Made by a program: the position numbers and the translations under genes. The notes under the pieces were generated by a model. The model did no database searches. It was not told where the DNA came from and worked only from the letters and a program-made list of their open reading frames with translations. DNA of 64,000 nucleotides from Bradyrhizobium frederickii (GTDB taxonomy: Bacteria; Pseudomonadota; Alphaproteobacteria; Rhizobiales; Xanthobacteraceae): the NCBI RefSeq assembly GCF_004570865.1, contig NZ_SPQS01000003.1, positions 62,001-126,000 on the forward strand, read 5' to 3'. Positions 25,583 through 35,241 of the stretch are shown here, piece after piece; positions within the stretch are counted from its first letter, which is position 1; every line of letters starts with the position of its first letter.

Positions 25583-26812
25583 ATGAGCCTGTATGGTGTT
25601 ATGCGCACCGGCGTTTCCGGGATGAACGCGCAGTCCAACAAGCTGTCGACGGTCTCGGACAACATCGCCAACGTCAACACGACCGGTTACAAGCGGGCTT
25701 CCACCGAGTTCTCCTCGCTGATCCTCAAGAGCGGCTCGGGCAATTACGATTCCGGCGCGGTCGAGACCACGGTCCGCTACGCCATCTCCGACCCCGGCAA
25801 CTACCACTTCACGACGTCGACGACGGATCTCGCGGTCCAGGGCAACGGCTTCTTCGTGGTGCAGGACGCGAACGGAAACAACTTCCTCACCCGCGCCGGC
25901 GCGTTCGTGCCCGACAACACCGGCAACCTCGTCAACACCGCCGGCTTCCAGCTGATGGGCTACAACATCGCGAACGGCGGCGTGCCCAATGTCGCCGCCA
26001 ACGGCTTCGGCGGTCTCCAGGTCATCAACGTCAACCAGATGGCGCTCCAGGCCGCACCGTCGACCAAGGCGACCGTGGCCGCCAATCTCGATCCGAGCGC
26101 CACCGCGATCGCGGCGCCGGCAGGACCCGCCAATTACACGTCGAAGACGTCGATGGTGACCTACGACAACATCGGCAACGCCGTGACGCTCGACGTCTAC
26201 GCCGCCAAGACGGGCGCCAATACCTGGGATATCCAGGTCTACAACGGCGCCACCGCGCTGACCACCGCCGGCCCCGCGACCACGTTCACCTTCGACGTCT
26301 CTGCGACCGGCAAGGGTAAACTGGCCGCAGCGAGCCCGACGTCGCTCACGGTCGCGATCCCCGGCGGTTCCGCGGCCTTCAATATCGATCTGTCGGCGAT
26401 GACCCAGGTCGCTGCCGCCTTCGACTTCAAGGCGACGGTCGACGGCAACGCTCCGTCCGCCGTGGAGAAGGTGAATATCGACGACAAGGGTGTCGTCACC
26501 GCCGTGCTCAAGAACGGCACCACGCTGCCGAGCTTCCAGATCGCCCTCGCCACCGTGCCGAGCCCGGACCATCTGACGCCCGAGGTCGGCAACGTCTATT
26601 CGCCCAACCTGGAGTCCGGAAACGTGCAGGTCGGCCTCGCCGGCCAGGGCGGTCTCGGCACCGTCAAGTCCGGCGCGCTGGAAGATTCCAACGTCGATCT
26701 CGCGGACGAGCTGACCTCGATGATCGAAGCCCAGCGCGGCTTCACCGCGAACTCGAAATCGTTCCAGACCGGCGCCGACCTGCTCGACGTCGTCGTCAAC
26801 CTGAAGCGCTGA
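25583..26812 (+). CDS. flgE: Flagellar hook protein FlgE
   Basis: A 409-aa hook subunit. The N-terminal signature (LSTVSDNIANVNTTGYKRAS), the core TTDLAVQGNGFFVVQDANGN and the C-terminal helix ELTSMIEAQRGFTANSKSFQ are standard. ATG 25583 is used because the SD AGGAG precedes it and the family starts MSLYGVMRTGVSGMNAQ; the frame upstream is non-coding leader. It starts the late hook block flgE-flgK-flgL-flaF-flbT-flgD-fliQ. Confidence 0.97.
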   Translation: MSLYGVMRTGVSGMNAQSNKLSTVSDNIANVNTTGYKRASTEFSSLILKSGSGNYDSGAVETTVRYAISDPGNYHFTTSTTDLAVQGNGFFVVQDANGNNFLTRAGAFVPDNTGNLVNTAGFQLMGYNIANGGVPNVAANGFGGLQVINVNQMALQAAPSTKATVAANLDPSATAIAAPAGPANYTSKTSMVTYDNIGNAVTLDVYAAKTGANTWDIQVYNGATALTTAGPATTFTFDVSATGKGKLAAASPTSLTVAIPGGSAAFNIDLSAMTQVAAAFDFKATVDGNAPSAVEKVNIDDKGVVTAVLKNGTTLPSFQIALATVPSPDHLTPEVGNVYSPNLESGNVQVGLAGQGGLGTVKSGALEDSNVDLADELTSMIEAQRGFTANSKSFQTGADLLDVVVNLKR

Positions 26813-26846
26813 ACAATTCGGCGCTCGTTTCGGGCAAGGGCACCTC

Positions 26847-28322
26847 ATGTCCATTACCGCCGCACTCAACTCCGCCCGCTCCTCGCTGATGGCGTCGGGC
26901 ATCCAGTCGGCGACGATCTCGCGCAACATCGCCGGGGCCAGCGCCCCCGGCTATTCGCGCAAGCTCACCATGCTGGACAATTTTCCCGGCGCCGGCGTCT
27001 ATGTCGCGGCGATCCAGCGCGCAGCCTCTTCCGGCCTCTACAGCAACGTCCTGACCGCGACGTCGTCGTCCGCCAAGCAGAGCGTGATCTATGACGGCCT
27101 GCAGAAGATCGCGGTCGCGACGGTGGACGACCCCGAGCTCGAACAGTCGCCAACCGCCCAGCTCAACAAGCTGAAGCAGGCGCTGCAGCAATACGCCAAT
27201 TCCACCGACAATGCGACCCTGGCGCAGGCCGCCGTGACGTCCGCCAAGGACATGGTGACCGCGCTCAACCAGGCCACCAAGACCGTGCAGTCGGTTCGCG
27301 AGGGAGCGGACGTCGACATGGCGACATCGGTCGCCACCATCAACCAGCTGCTGACCCAGTTCGAGACCGTCAATACCGCGATCGTGAAGGGCACGATCAC
27401 CGGCGACGACGTCACCGACTATCTCGACCAGCGCGACAGCATCGTCGCAAAGCTGTCGCAGGAGGTCGGCGTCACCATGTCGCTCCGTCCCAATGGCGAT
27501 GCGGCGCTCTATACCGACAGCGGCGTCGTGCTGTTCGACAAGACGGCGCGCGCGGTGAGCTTCACGCCGACCAACGCCTACACGGCCGGCACCACAGGCA
27601 ATGCCGTCTTCATCGACGGCGTTCCGGTGACCGGTGCCAATTCCGTCATGCCGCTCAAGTCCGGCAAGCTCGCCGGCCTTGCCCAGCTGCGCGACCAGGA
27701 CACGGTGACGTATCAGAGCCAGCTCGACGAAATCGCGCGCGGCCTGATCGATGCCTTCAAGGAGGTCGATCAGTCCGCCAGCGCGCTGCCCGACGTGCCC
27801 GGCCTCTTCACCTATCCCGGCGCGCCCGCAATGCCCGCCAGCGCCACCATCTCGGTGGGTCTTGCCGGCACGATCGCGGTCGCTGCATCGGTCGATCCGG
27901 CCGCGGGCGGCAACCCCAACCTTCTGCGCGACGGCGCCATCAGCGGCAGCGCCGCCTATAATTACAATACGACCGGCAACGCCGGCTTCTCGACGCGGCT
28001 CCATCAGCTCATCGACAACATGAACGCGCCGCAGCCGTTCGACGTCACCGCTCAAGGCAAGCCGAGCGGCAGCGTGATCGAGTTCGCCTCGTCCTCGGCG
28101 AGCTGGATCGAAAGCCATCGCAAGGCCGCGGACGACAACGTCAAGTACCAGAACACGCTGCTCGACCGCAGCACCGCTGCGTTGTCCAACGTCGCCGGTG
28201 TCAACATGGACGACGAGATGTCGTTGATGCTCCAGGTCGAGCGCACCTATTCGGCATCGTCGAAGATCATTTCGACCGTCGACGAGATGTTGCAGAGCCT
28301 GCTGGCCGCCGTGGGGAATTAA
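26847..28322 (+). CDS. flgK: Hook-filament junction protein FlgK
   Basis: A 491-aa hook-associated protein joining hook and filament. The N-terminus (SSLMASGIQSATISRNIAGA, ASAPGYSRKLTML) and the C-terminal MDDEMSLMLQVERTYSASSK helix are typical of alphaproteobacterial HAP1. It begins 34 nt after flgE and ends 3 nt before flgL. Confidence 0.95.
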   Translation: MSITAALNSARSSLMASGIQSATISRNIAGASAPGYSRKLTMLDNFPGAGVYVAAIQRAASSGLYSNVLTATSSSAKQSVIYDGLQKIAVATVDDPELEQSPTAQLNKLKQALQQYANSTDNATLAQAAVTSAKDMVTALNQATKTVQSVREGADVDMATSVATINQLLTQFETVNTAIVKGTITGDDVTDYLDQRDSIVAKLSQEVGVTMSLRPNGDAALYTDSGVVLFDKTARAVSFTPTNAYTAGTTGNAVFIDGVPVTGANSVMPLKSGKLAGLAQLRDQDTVTYQSQLDEIARGLIDAFKEVDQSASALPDVPGLFTYPGAPAMPASATISVGLAGTIAVAASVDPAAGGNPNLLRDGAISGSAAYNYNTTGNAGFSTRLHQLIDNMNAPQPFDVTAQGKPSGSVIEFASSSASWIESHRKAADDNVKYQNTLLDRSTAALSNVAGVNMDDEMSLMLQVERTYSASSKIISTVDEMLQSLLAAVGN

Positions 28323-28325
28323 GTC

Positions 28326-29372
28326 ATGATGAGCGCGAACTACGTCTCGACCCTGATGCTGTCGTCGTCTTTGAGGTCGTCGATCACGAACAATCAGAGC
28401 GCGCTGACCAAGGCTTCGAAGGAGGCGACCACCGGCCGTTTCGCCGATGTCGGCCTCGAGCTCGGCACCGGAACGGGCCGCGATGTGGCGCTGCGGGCCG
28501 ATTTCAACTTCGCCGATCAGCTGGTCGACACCAACGAGCTGGTTTCGGGGCGCCTCGACGTGACCCAGAACCGGATCACCCAGCTCGGCACGACCGCGTC
28601 GGAATTCCTCAAGAACCTGATCGCGGCCCGCGATGCCGACAGCGGCGCGAAGATCATCCTGCCGAGCGCGTCGGCGAACCTCCAGGACCTGATCGGTGCG
28701 CTCAACGTCTCCTACAACGGGTCGTATCTGTTCGGCGGCATCAACACGCAGACCGTCCCGGTCACGAGCTACGCGGCCGGCTCGGCCAGCAAGAACCAGG
28801 TCGATGCGGACTTCCTGGCGACGTTCGGCTTCTCGCAGTCCGCGGCAGGCGTCAGCACGATCACGCCGGCGCAGATGCAGAATTTCCTCGACAACGTGCT
28901 CGATCCCGAGTTCGCAAGCCCGGCCTGGAACACGAATTGGTCGGCGGCCACGGACCAGACGCTGTCGAGCCGCATCTCCACGACCGAGGTCGTTGACAGC
29001 TCGGTCAGCGCCAACCAGCCCGGCTTCCGCAAGCTGGCCGAGGCCTACACCATGCTCACCGATCTCGGCAACACTGGCCTGAGCAAGGACACGTTCCAGG
29101 TCGTCGTCGACAAGGCCATCAGTCTGGTCAGCGGTGCGATCAACGATCTCGCCGTGCTCGGCGGGACCGTCGGATCGATCCAGCAAAGGGTCACCGGCGC
29201 ATCCGAGAAGCTGAAGATCCAGAAGGACATCCTCAACAACCAGATCGTCCAGATGGAGGCGGTCGACCCGACCGAGGCTTCGGTCCGGGTCAACACCTTG
29301 CAGACCCAGATCAAGACGGCGCTCGCGCTCACCTCGCAGCTCCAGCAGATCAGCCTCATCAACTATCTCTAA
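28326..29372 (+). CDS. flgL: Hook-filament junction protein FlgL
   Basis: A 348-aa flagellin-like junction protein (HAP3). It shares the flagellin N-terminal helix (NNQSALTKASKEATTGRFAD) and C-terminal TLQTQIKTALALTSQLQQIS but not the filament core. It lies 3 nt after flgK. No FliD cap gene was found near it, as expected for this lineage. Confidence 0.93.
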   Translation: MMSANYVSTLMLSSSLRSSITNNQSALTKASKEATTGRFADVGLELGTGTGRDVALRADFNFADQLVDTNELVSGRLDVTQNRITQLGTTASEFLKNLIAARDADSGAKIILPSASANLQDLIGALNVSYNGSYLFGGINTQTVPVTSYAAGSASKNQVDADFLATFGFSQSAAGVSTITPAQMQNFLDNVLDPEFASPAWNTNWSAATDQTLSSRISTTEVVDSSVSANQPGFRKLAEAYTMLTDLGNTGLSKDTFQVVVDKAISLVSGAINDLAVLGGTVGSIQQRVTGASEKLKIQKDILNNQIVQMEAVDPTEASVRVNTLQTQIKTALALTSQLQQISLINYL

Positions 29373-29426
29373 AGTCCGGTTCGCAACCTTGTCCTGTTAT
29401 TCGGTCTCCTGCGCAGAGTGGTTCTG

Positions 29427-29771
29427 ATGACGTTTGAAGCCTATGAATCGGTCGTCGACGAGAGTGGCTTTGAAGCGCGGGGCCGCGAGCGGCAGGCGCT
29501 CAGCCTCGGCATCGATCGGCTCGAACGACTCCAGAAGGGGCGCTTCAGCCTCGAGGACCTGGTCGAGAGCCTGCTCTATGTGCGGCGGCTCTGGACGATC
29601 TTCATCGAGGATCTCTCGCACCCGGAAAACGGGCTGCCGGACAAGCTGCGCGCCGACATCATCTCGATCGGCCTGTGGGTCGTCAAGGAAGCCGATCGCC
29701 TTCGCGAGGAGAGATCGAACGACGTGATGCAGCTCATCGAAATCAACCGCCTGATCCGAGACGCGCTTTGA
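29427..29771 (+). CDS. flaF: Flagellin synthesis regulator FlaF
   Basis: A 114-aa all-helical protein of the FlaF family, which is needed for flagellin synthesis and export in Caulobacter and Brucella, often opposing FlbT. Typical features are LVESLLYVRRLWTIFIEDL and LPDKLRADIISIGLWVVKEA. ATG 29427 is used; a GTG at 29418 would add three residues. The stop overlaps the flbT start. Confidence 0.92.
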   Translation: MTFEAYESVVDESGFEARGRERQALSLGIDRLERLQKGRFSLEDLVESLLYVRRLWTIFIEDLSHPENGLPDKLRADIISIGLWVVKEADRLREERSNDVMQLIEINRLIRDAL

Positions 29772-30181
29772 TGAAAGTCTCATTGCGGGCGGGCGAACGC
29801 ATCTACATCAACGGCGCGGTGCTTCGCGTGGACCGCAAGGTCTCCGTCGAACTCGTCAACGACGTGATGTTCCTGCTCGAAGGGCAGGTCATGCAGGCGT
29901 CCGACGCCACCACGGCGCTGCGGCAGCTCTATTTCATCGTCCAGCTCATGCTGATGAATCCGACCGACATCCGCGACGCCGCGGCGCTCTACGCGCAGCA
30001 TCACGCCGCCCTGTGTGCCGTGTGCGAGAGCCGCGAGATGCTGGACGGCCTCGGCGCGGTCGACGAGCTGGTCCAGGCGACGCGTTACTTCGAGGCGCTC
30101 AAGCGGATCCGGGCCCTGTTCCCGGTGGAGCAGGCAATCCTGGCCGGCGCCACCCCCGTTTCCCCCGTCGAGGCTGCCTGA
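29771..30181 (+). CDS. flbT: Flagellin mRNA regulator FlbT
   Basis: A 136-aa RNA-binding post-transcriptional regulator that controls flagellin mRNA stability or translation through the 5' leader. The start MKVSLRAGERIYINGAVLRV, followed by VELVNDVMFLLEGQVM, is diagnostic. The conserved structured leaders of lafA1 and lafA2 in this window are its obvious candidate targets (inference). It overlaps flaF by 1 nt (TGATG), so synthesis of the pair is coupled. Confidence 0.94.
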   Translation: MKVSLRAGERIYINGAVLRVDRKVSVELVNDVMFLLEGQVMQASDATTALRQLYFIVQLMLMNPTDIRDAAALYAQHHAALCAVCESREMLDGLGAVDELVQATRYFEALKRIRALFPVEQAILAGATPVSPVEAA

Positions 30182-30195
30182 CAGCGGAGAGAGAC

Positions 30196-30615
30196 ATGAA
30201 CGTCACCAGCGCGACCGATACGACCGGCAAGTCCGATTTGACCAGCCAGACCACGACGACGTCGAGCAACAGCGTCGACTACAACACGTTTCTTCAGCTC
30301 CTGATCGCCGAGATGAAGAACCAGGATCCGACCAATCCGATGGACACTTCGCAATATATGAGCCAGTTCGCCCAGCTCTCGACGGTCGAGCAGGCGATGC
30401 AGACGAACTCGAAGTTGGACGCGCTGCTGTCGTCGCAGTCCTTGTCGCAGGCCAACGGCCTGATCGGGAAGACCGTCAGCTTCACCGACTCCACCGGTGC
30501 CAGCTTCAGCGGCAAGGTCGTTTCGGTCGCCATCAACAGCGACGGCTCCATCGCGACCCTCCAGGACGGCACCAAGGTCGCGGTCGGGCCCGGACTTACG
30601 ATCAGCCAGTCATGA
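30196..30615 (+). CDS. flgD: Hook capping/scaffold protein FlgD
   Basis: A 139-aa protein needed to polymerise the hook. The core VDYNTFLQLLIAEMKNQDPT and PMDTSQYMSQFAQLSTVEQA is unmistakable; the C-terminal part is the short form usual in rhizobia and lacks the larger Ig/tudor domains of enteric FlgD. ATG 30196 follows GAGAGA. It overlaps fliQ by 4 nt. Confidence 0.95.
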   Translation: MNVTSATDTTGKSDLTSQTTTTSSNSVDYNTFLQLLIAEMKNQDPTNPMDTSQYMSQFAQLSTVEQAMQTNSKLDALLSSQSLSQANGLIGKTVSFTDSTGASFSGKVVSVAINSDGSIATLQDGTKVAVGPGLTISQS

Positions 30616-30878
30616 ACGAACGCGACGCTCTCGATATCGTCCAGGCGGCGATCTGGACCATCATCGTCGCCTCCGGGCCCGCGGTCGGCGCCGCGATGCT
30701 GGTCGGCACCGTGATCGCGCTGATCCAGGCCCTCACCCAGATCCAGGAGATGACGCTGACCTTCGTTCCGAAGATCATCGTCATTCTGCTGGTCGTTGCC
30801 GTCTCCGGTTCCTTCATCGGCGCCCATCTCTCCACCTTCACCGAGATGGTCTATTCGCGGATCGAGCACGGCTTCTGA
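30612..30878 (+). CDS. fliQ: Flagellar export gate protein FliQ
   Basis: An 88-aa inner-membrane protein with two hydrophobic helices (VASGPAVGAAMLVGTVIALI and IIVILLVVAVSGSFIGAHLS) around LTQIQEMTLTFVPK, the family signature. It forms the export gate with FliP and FliR. The start overlaps the flgD stop. Confidence 0.96.
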   Translation: MNERDALDIVQAAIWTIIVASGPAVGAAMLVGTVIALIQALTQIQEMTLTFVPKIIVILLVVAVSGSFIGAHLSTFTEMVYSRIEHGF

Positions 30879-30902
30879 TCCCGCCAGCCCCGGCCACCAC
30901 CC

Positions 30903-30912
30903 TCGCGTAAGC
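30903..30912 (+). promoter_or_regulatory. CGCGTAAGC box upstream of flhA
   Basis: TCGCGTAAGC, one base different from the TCGCGCAAGN box near motA, lies 43 nt before the flhA start. It is a weak candidate for the same regulatory element; no CTAG follows at the usual distance. Confidence 0.2.
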
Positions 30913-30955
30913 TTTGCGCGGCAGATTGCGAACCGGACCCCTCTGCCGGTGACCC

Positions 30956-33037
30956 ATGGCCGATACGTTAGCTGCTAGCCTGCCCAGCCCGCGCCGCCTC
31001 GGGGCCGACGCCTTCTTCGCGGCCGGCATCGTGACCATGCTCACGATTCTGTTCCTGCCGATTCCCCCGATCCTGATCGACCTCGGCCTTGCGTTCTCGA
31101 TCGCGCTGTCGGCGCTGATCCTGATGGTCGCGCTGTGGATTCAGCGGCCGCTCGACTTCTCGGCCTTCCCGACCGTGCTGCTGATCGCGACGATCCTGCG
31201 CCTGGCGCTGAACATCGCGACGACGCGCCTGATCCTGTCGCGAGGCGGGGAGGGCGAGCACGCCGCCGGCTACGTCGTCGCCGGCTTCTCGAAGTTCGTC
31301 ATGGGCGGCGACTTCGTCATCGGCCTGATCATCTTCGCCATCCTGGTCACCGTGAACTTCGTCGTGATCACCAAGGGCGCGACCCGTATCGCCGAAGTCG
31401 GCGCGCGCTTCACTCTGGACGCCATTCCCGGCAAGCAGATGGCGATCGACGCGGATTTGTCCGCCGGCCTGATCGACGACAAGGAAGCGCAGCGCCGCCG
31501 CCGCGAGCTCGAAGAGGAGAGCGCGTTCTTCGGCGCCATGGACGGTGCCTCGAAATTCGTCCGCGGCGACGCCATTGCCGGGCTCATCATCACCGCAATC
31601 AACATCTTCGGCGGCATCGTCATCGGCGTCACCCATCACGGGCTGACCCTGACGCGCGCCGCCGACGTCTATACCAAGCTCTCCGTTGGCGATGGTCTGG
31701 TGTCGCAGATGCCGGCGCTGATCGTGTCGCTGTCGGCGGGCCTGCTGGTCTCCAAGGGCGGCACCCGGGGATCGGCGGAGCAGGCGGTGCTGCGGCAGCT
31801 CGGCGGCTATCCGCGCGCGGTGTCGGCCGCCGCCCTGATGATGTTCGTGCTCGCCCTGATGCCGGGCCTGCCGATGGCGCCCTTCGTGCTGCTCGGCGGT
31901 GTCATGGCCTTCGTCGGCTATACGCTGCCGAGGCGGCAGGCCGCCCGGGAGCGCAAGGAGGCGGCCCTCAAGGCCGACGAGCGCGCCCAGGCCGAGGCCA
32001 AGGAATCCGTCAAGGAGCAGCTCAAGACCGCCGAGATCGAGCTGGCGCTCGGCGGCCACCTTTCGGTCCATCTGCTGGGCTCGCGCACCGAGCTCGCGCA
32101 CCGCGTGGCCAAGATCCGCAAGAAGTTCGCCAAGCAGTACGGCTTCGTCATTCCCGAGATCAAGCTCACCGACAATCTCTCGATCGATCCCAAGGGCTAC
32201 CAGATCCGGATCCACGACACCCGCGTCGCCCATGGCGAGCTCAGGCTCGGCGAGGTGCTCGTGCTGGTCGACAAGGACGGCAAGCCCGACGTGCCGGGCG
32301 AGGAGGTGATCGAGCCCGCTTTCGGCATGAAGGCGCTGTGGGTGACGGAAGCCTTCACCGACGAGGTCAAGCGGCAGGGCTGCAAGCCGGTCGACAATCT
32401 GTCGGTGCTGCTCACGCACTTGAGCGAAGTGATCAGGGCGAACCTCGCCCAGCTCTTGTCCTACAAGGATATGCGCGCGCTGCTGGACCGGCTCGATCCC
32501 GAGTATAAGCGGCTGGTCGAGGACCTCTGCCCGTCGCAGATCTCCTATTCGGGTCTGCTGGCGATCCTGAAGATCCTGCTGGCCGAGCGGGTCTCCATTC
32601 GCAACCTCCACCTCATCCTCGAGGCGATCGCCGAGATCGCGCCCCACGTGCGGCGCTCCGAGCAGGTTGCCGAGCACGTGCGGACGCGGCTTGCCCAGCA
32701 GATTTGCGGCGACCTCTCCGACGACGGCGTGCTCAACGTCGTCCGTCTCGGCAATCGCTGGGACCTCGCATTCCACCAGAGCCTGAAGCGCGACGCCAAG
32801 GGCGACGTCGTCGAGTTCGACGCCGATCCGCGCCTGATCGAGCAGTTCGCGACCGAAGCCAGCGCTGCGATCCGCAAGTTCACCGAGAGCGGCACCAGCG
32901 TGGTGCTGGCGGTGACCCCCGAAGCGCGTCCCTATGTCCGGATGATCCTGGAGCGGGTGTTCCCGACATTGCCGGTGCTGTCGCATGTCGAGGTCGCGCG
33001 CAGTGCCGAGATCAGGGCACTGGGAGCCATCTCGTGA
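30956..33037 (+). CDS. flhA: Flagellar export gate protein FlhA
   Basis: A 693-aa export-gate protein. The first 330 residues contain about eight membrane helices and the FHIPEP signature region ([20 protein letters not shown]); a charged linker (about 330-365) leads to the cytoplasmic nonameric docking domain that receives substrate-chaperone complexes. Length matches the family. It overlaps fliR by 4 nt. Confidence 0.97.
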   Translation: MADTLAASLPSPRRLGADAFFAAGIVTMLTILFLPIPPILIDLGLAFSIALSALILMVALWIQRPLDFSAFPTVLLIATILRLALNIATTRLILSRGGEGEHAAGYVVAGFSKFVMGGDFVIGLIIFAILVTVNFVVITKGATRIAEVGARFTLDAIPGKQMAIDADLSAGLIDDKEAQRRRRELEEESAFFGAMDGASKFVRGDAIAGLIITAINIFGGIVIGVTHHGLTLTRAADVYTKLSVGDGLVSQMPALIVSLSAGLLVSKGGTRGSAEQAVLRQLGGYPRAVSAAALMMFVLALMPGLPMAPFVLLGGVMAFVGYTLPRRQAARERKEAALKADERAQAEAKESVKEQLKTAEIELALGGHLSVHLLGSRTELAHRVAKIRKKFAKQYGFVIPEIKLTDNLSIDPKGYQIRIHDTRVAHGELRLGEVLVLVDKDGKPDVPGEEVIEPAFGMKALWVTEAFTDEVKRQGCKPVDNLSVLLTHLSEVIRANLAQLLSYKDMRALLDRLDPEYKRLVEDLCPSQISYSGLLAILKILLAERVSIRNLHLILEAIAEIAPHVRRSEQVAEHVRTRLAQQICGDLSDDGVLNVVRLGNRWDLAFHQSLKRDAKGDVVEFDADPRLIEQFATEASAAIRKFTESGTSVVLAVTPEARPYVRMILERVFPTLPVLSHVEVARSAEIRALGAIS

Positions 33038-33786
33038 TCTCTGGCCTCGCCGACAGCGTGCTGGTGACGTTCATCGTGTTCTGTCGCATCGGCGCCTGCC
33101 TGATGCTGGTGCCCGGCTATTCCAGCGTCAACGTTCCGGCCCAGGTCCGCCTGTTCGTCGCGCTGGTCACGACCTTTGCGCTGGCGCCGATCCTGATCGC
33201 GGTGCTGAAACCCCTCACGGACAACGCGGCGCCCCTGACGCTGGCGCTCCTGATCTGCTCCGAGCTGCTGGTCGGCAGTGTCATCGGGCTCGGCGGGCGG
33301 GTGTTCTTCCTCGCGCTCCAGACCATGGCGACCGTCATGGCGAGCGCGATCGGCCTCAGCAACATCCCGGGCACGCCGGTCGGCGACACCGATCCGGCGC
33401 CGGCACTGGTGCCGCTGATCATGGCGGCCGTCACCACGCTGTTCTTCATGACCGACCAGCACTGGCAGGTGCTGCGCGGGTTGATGAACTCCTACGACGT
33501 CTGGCATCCCGGTGACAGGCTCGGCGGCAGCATGGCGCTCGACCAGCTCGTCGGTCGCCTGTCGGAGGCGTTCGTGCTGACGCTGCGGATCACCAGCCCC
33601 TTCATCGTCTATTCCGTGATCGTCAACCTGGCGGTCGGCCTGATCAACAAGCTGACGCCGGCGATTCCGGTCTATTTCATCTCCGTGCCCTTCGTGCTGT
33701 TCGGGGGCTTCCTGCTGCTCTACCTCACCAGCGACGAACTGCTGACGCAATTCATGCTCGGCGTCTCGTCGTGGCTTGCGGAGTGA
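33034..33786 (+). CDS. fliR: Flagellar export gate protein FliR
   Basis: A 250-aa inner-membrane gate protein with about six helices. The start is GTG 33034 within GTGA at the flhA end. Conserved features include [40 protein letters not shown] and the C-terminal [20 protein letters not shown] segment. FliP and FliQ complete the gate. Confidence 0.96.
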   Translation: MISGLADSVLVTFIVFCRIGACLMLVPGYSSVNVPAQVRLFVALVTTFALAPILIAVLKPLTDNAAPLTLALLICSELLVGSVIGLGGRVFFLALQTMATVMASAIGLSNIPGTPVGDTDPAPALVPLIMAAVTTLFFMTDQHWQVLRGLMNSYDVWHPGDRLGGSMALDQLVGRLSEAFVLTLRITSPFIVYSVIVNLAVGLINKLTPAIPVYFISVPFVLFGGFLLLYLTSDELLTQFMLGVSSWLAE

Positions 33787-33792
33787 GCGGTG

Positions 33793-34212
33793 ATGACCTC
33801 GCGCGCGGACAAGCTCGGCCGGATGGTCTCGCTGGTGAAGCTCCAGCTCCGGCTGTCCGAATGGCAGCTTGCGCAGTTGCGGCAGCAGGAGCGCAGCCTG
33901 CAGGACGAACAGGAATGGCTGGTGGGAGCCTTGAACGACGGCAAGCCGCCGGCGGGCTCGTCGAGCGAATCGATCGCGCGGCGCTTGAACAGGACGAGCG
34001 TCGGTGCGCGCGCGGTGCAGGCGCAGGCCGCACAGCAGCTCGATCAGGTCCGCGCCGAGAACCGCCGCGTGAAGCAGCTCGAGGAGGTCGCGAAGGCGGC
34101 GCTGGCCGACAAGCTCCGCGACGCGGAGAAGCGGGCTCTCGACGAGATGACGGGACTAAGCCCCGCCGTGCGCGCGTGGACGCCACGGCCAGCCAACCGG
34201 AACAAGACATGA
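33793..34212 (+). CDS. FliJ-like coiled-coil protein
   Basis: A 139-aa, highly charged, fully helical protein (MVSLVKLQLRLSEWQLAQLR, then EDEQEWLVG-like segments, then DQVRAENRRVKQLEEVAKAA) with heptad patterns over most of its length. Size and helix pattern fit FliJ/YscO, the stalk that links FliI to FlhA and escorts chaperones. The family is poorly conserved, so the call rests on shape and position between fliR and flgJ. A GTG three bases upstream (33790) is an alternative start. Confidence 0.65.
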   Translation: MTSRADKLGRMVSLVKLQLRLSEWQLAQLRQQERSLQDEQEWLVGALNDGKPPAGSSSESIARRLNRTSVGARAVQAQAAQQLDQVRAENRRVKQLEEVAKAALADKLRDAEKRALDEMTGLSPAVRAWTPRPANRNKT

Positions 34213-34685
34213 TCGTGACAGCGACGCCAGACCTCGTTCTCGACGTCCTCGAGGCCGCCGATCCCGTGACGCAGCGCGCGGCGACCGCGAAGCTCGATGC
34301 GCTGAAATCTTCCGATGCCGACTTCGCCGCCACGATGGTTGCCGAGGCCGGCAAGGCGGCGGCTGGCGCCGGGCAACCCGCAGCAAAGGCGGCCGAGGTG
34401 CAGTCGGACGCGTTGAACGGCGAGCCGGTTCGGGTGATCAAGGCGCCGGCGTCAGGCGAGGTCTATCGGAAGTTCGAGGCTTTCATACTCCAGACTTTCG
34501 TCGAGACGATGTTGCCGAAGGAATCGGAGGAGGTCTTCGGCAAGGGCACGGCCGGCGGCGTCTGGAAGTCGATGCTGGCGGAGCAGCTTGGCAACCAGCT
34601 GGCAAAGGGCAAGGGCATCGGCATCGCCGAGCGGCTCGCCGCCGCGCATCCGCCGGCACCGAGCACGCCAGGCAAGGCCGGATAA
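34209..34685 (+). CDS. flgJ: Rod-binding protein FlgJ (N-terminal domain type)
   Basis: A 158-aa protein with the rod-binding domain YRKFEAFILQTFVETMLPKE and KGTAGGVWKSMLAEQLGNQL typical of the N-terminal half of FlgJ. The muramidase domain is absent, as in other alphaproteobacteria; the separate SLT enzyme at 24877-25461 probably replaces it. The start overlaps the FliJ-like gene by 4 nt. Confidence 0.88.
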   Translation: MIVTATPDLVLDVLEAADPVTQRAATAKLDALKSSDADFAATMVAEAGKAAAGAGQPAAKAAEVQSDALNGEPVRVIKAPASGEVYRKFEAFILQTFVETMLPKESEEVFGKGTAGGVWKSMLAEQLGNQLAKGKGIGIAERLAAAHPPAPSTPGKAG

Positions 34686-34728
34686 CGATCCGAAGAATAA
34701 GTGACACACGTTGAGGGGTGAATTTCCT

Positions 34729-35241
34729 ATGCAGGCACAAGACGGCGCGGCGGCCATGGTGATCGAACAGCCGGTCGCGGATATCGAGGTGATCGCGACG
34801 GAGGCGGCGGCAGACGATGCGCTGCTGCCCGTGTTGCTGCCGGTCGTGAGCAGCGAGGCCGTGGTCGACGGCGCCAACGCGGCGAGGTCGGACGAGGTGC
34901 GCGGCCTGCTGTCTGCGATCCGCCGGCTCGAGAGCATCGTCGAAGAGGAAACGGCCGCGCTCACGGCGGGTCAAAAGATCGATTTCGACGACTTCAGCGC
35001 GCGCAAGAGCCGCAGCATGCTCGAATTCGTCCGCCTGATGCGGGCGCGGATGCATCTCGGCGGCGAAATCGAGGTCACCGAAGAGATTCAGCGGCTGCGC
35101 GAGAAACTCGAGCGCAATCGCGCGATCCTCGAAATGCACTACGACGCGGTGCGCGAGGTCGCCGGCATCATCGTCAAGGCGATCAAGGAGGCCGAGTGGG
35201 ACGGCACCTATACCGGTCGCGCAGCGCAGGACGGAACATGA
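34729..35241 (+). CDS. FlgN-like flagellar chaperone
   Basis: A 170-aa protein. After an acidic, Ala-rich N-terminus comes a helical region (LLSAIRRLESIVEEETAALT, FSARKSRSMLEFVRLM, LREKLERNRAILEMHYDAV) with the residue pattern of FlgN, the chaperone for FlgK and FlgL. AGGGG lies about 10 nt before ATG 34729; TTG 34711 is an alternative start. The C-terminus ends WDGTYTGRAAQ, unlike enteric FlgN. The assignment is by pattern. Confidence 0.6.
   Translation: MQAQDGAAAMVIEQPVADIEVIATEAAADDALLPVLLPVVSSEAVVDGANAARSDEVRGLLSAIRRLESIVEEETAALTAGQKIDFDDFSARKSRSMLEFVRLMRARMHLGGEIEVTEEIQRLREKLERNRAILEMHYDAVREVAGIIVKAIKEAEWDGTYTGRAAQDGT

Noticed and set aside
26796..29186. Leftward 796-codon open frame across flgK and flgL
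   Set aside because: Antisense shadow; His/Arg/Asp-rich composition typical of reverse frames in this DNA.
15432..33786. A fliO gene between fliN and fliP or near fliQ/fliR
   Set aside because: No small membrane ORF with FliO-like features was visible; the gene may be elsewhere or absent.
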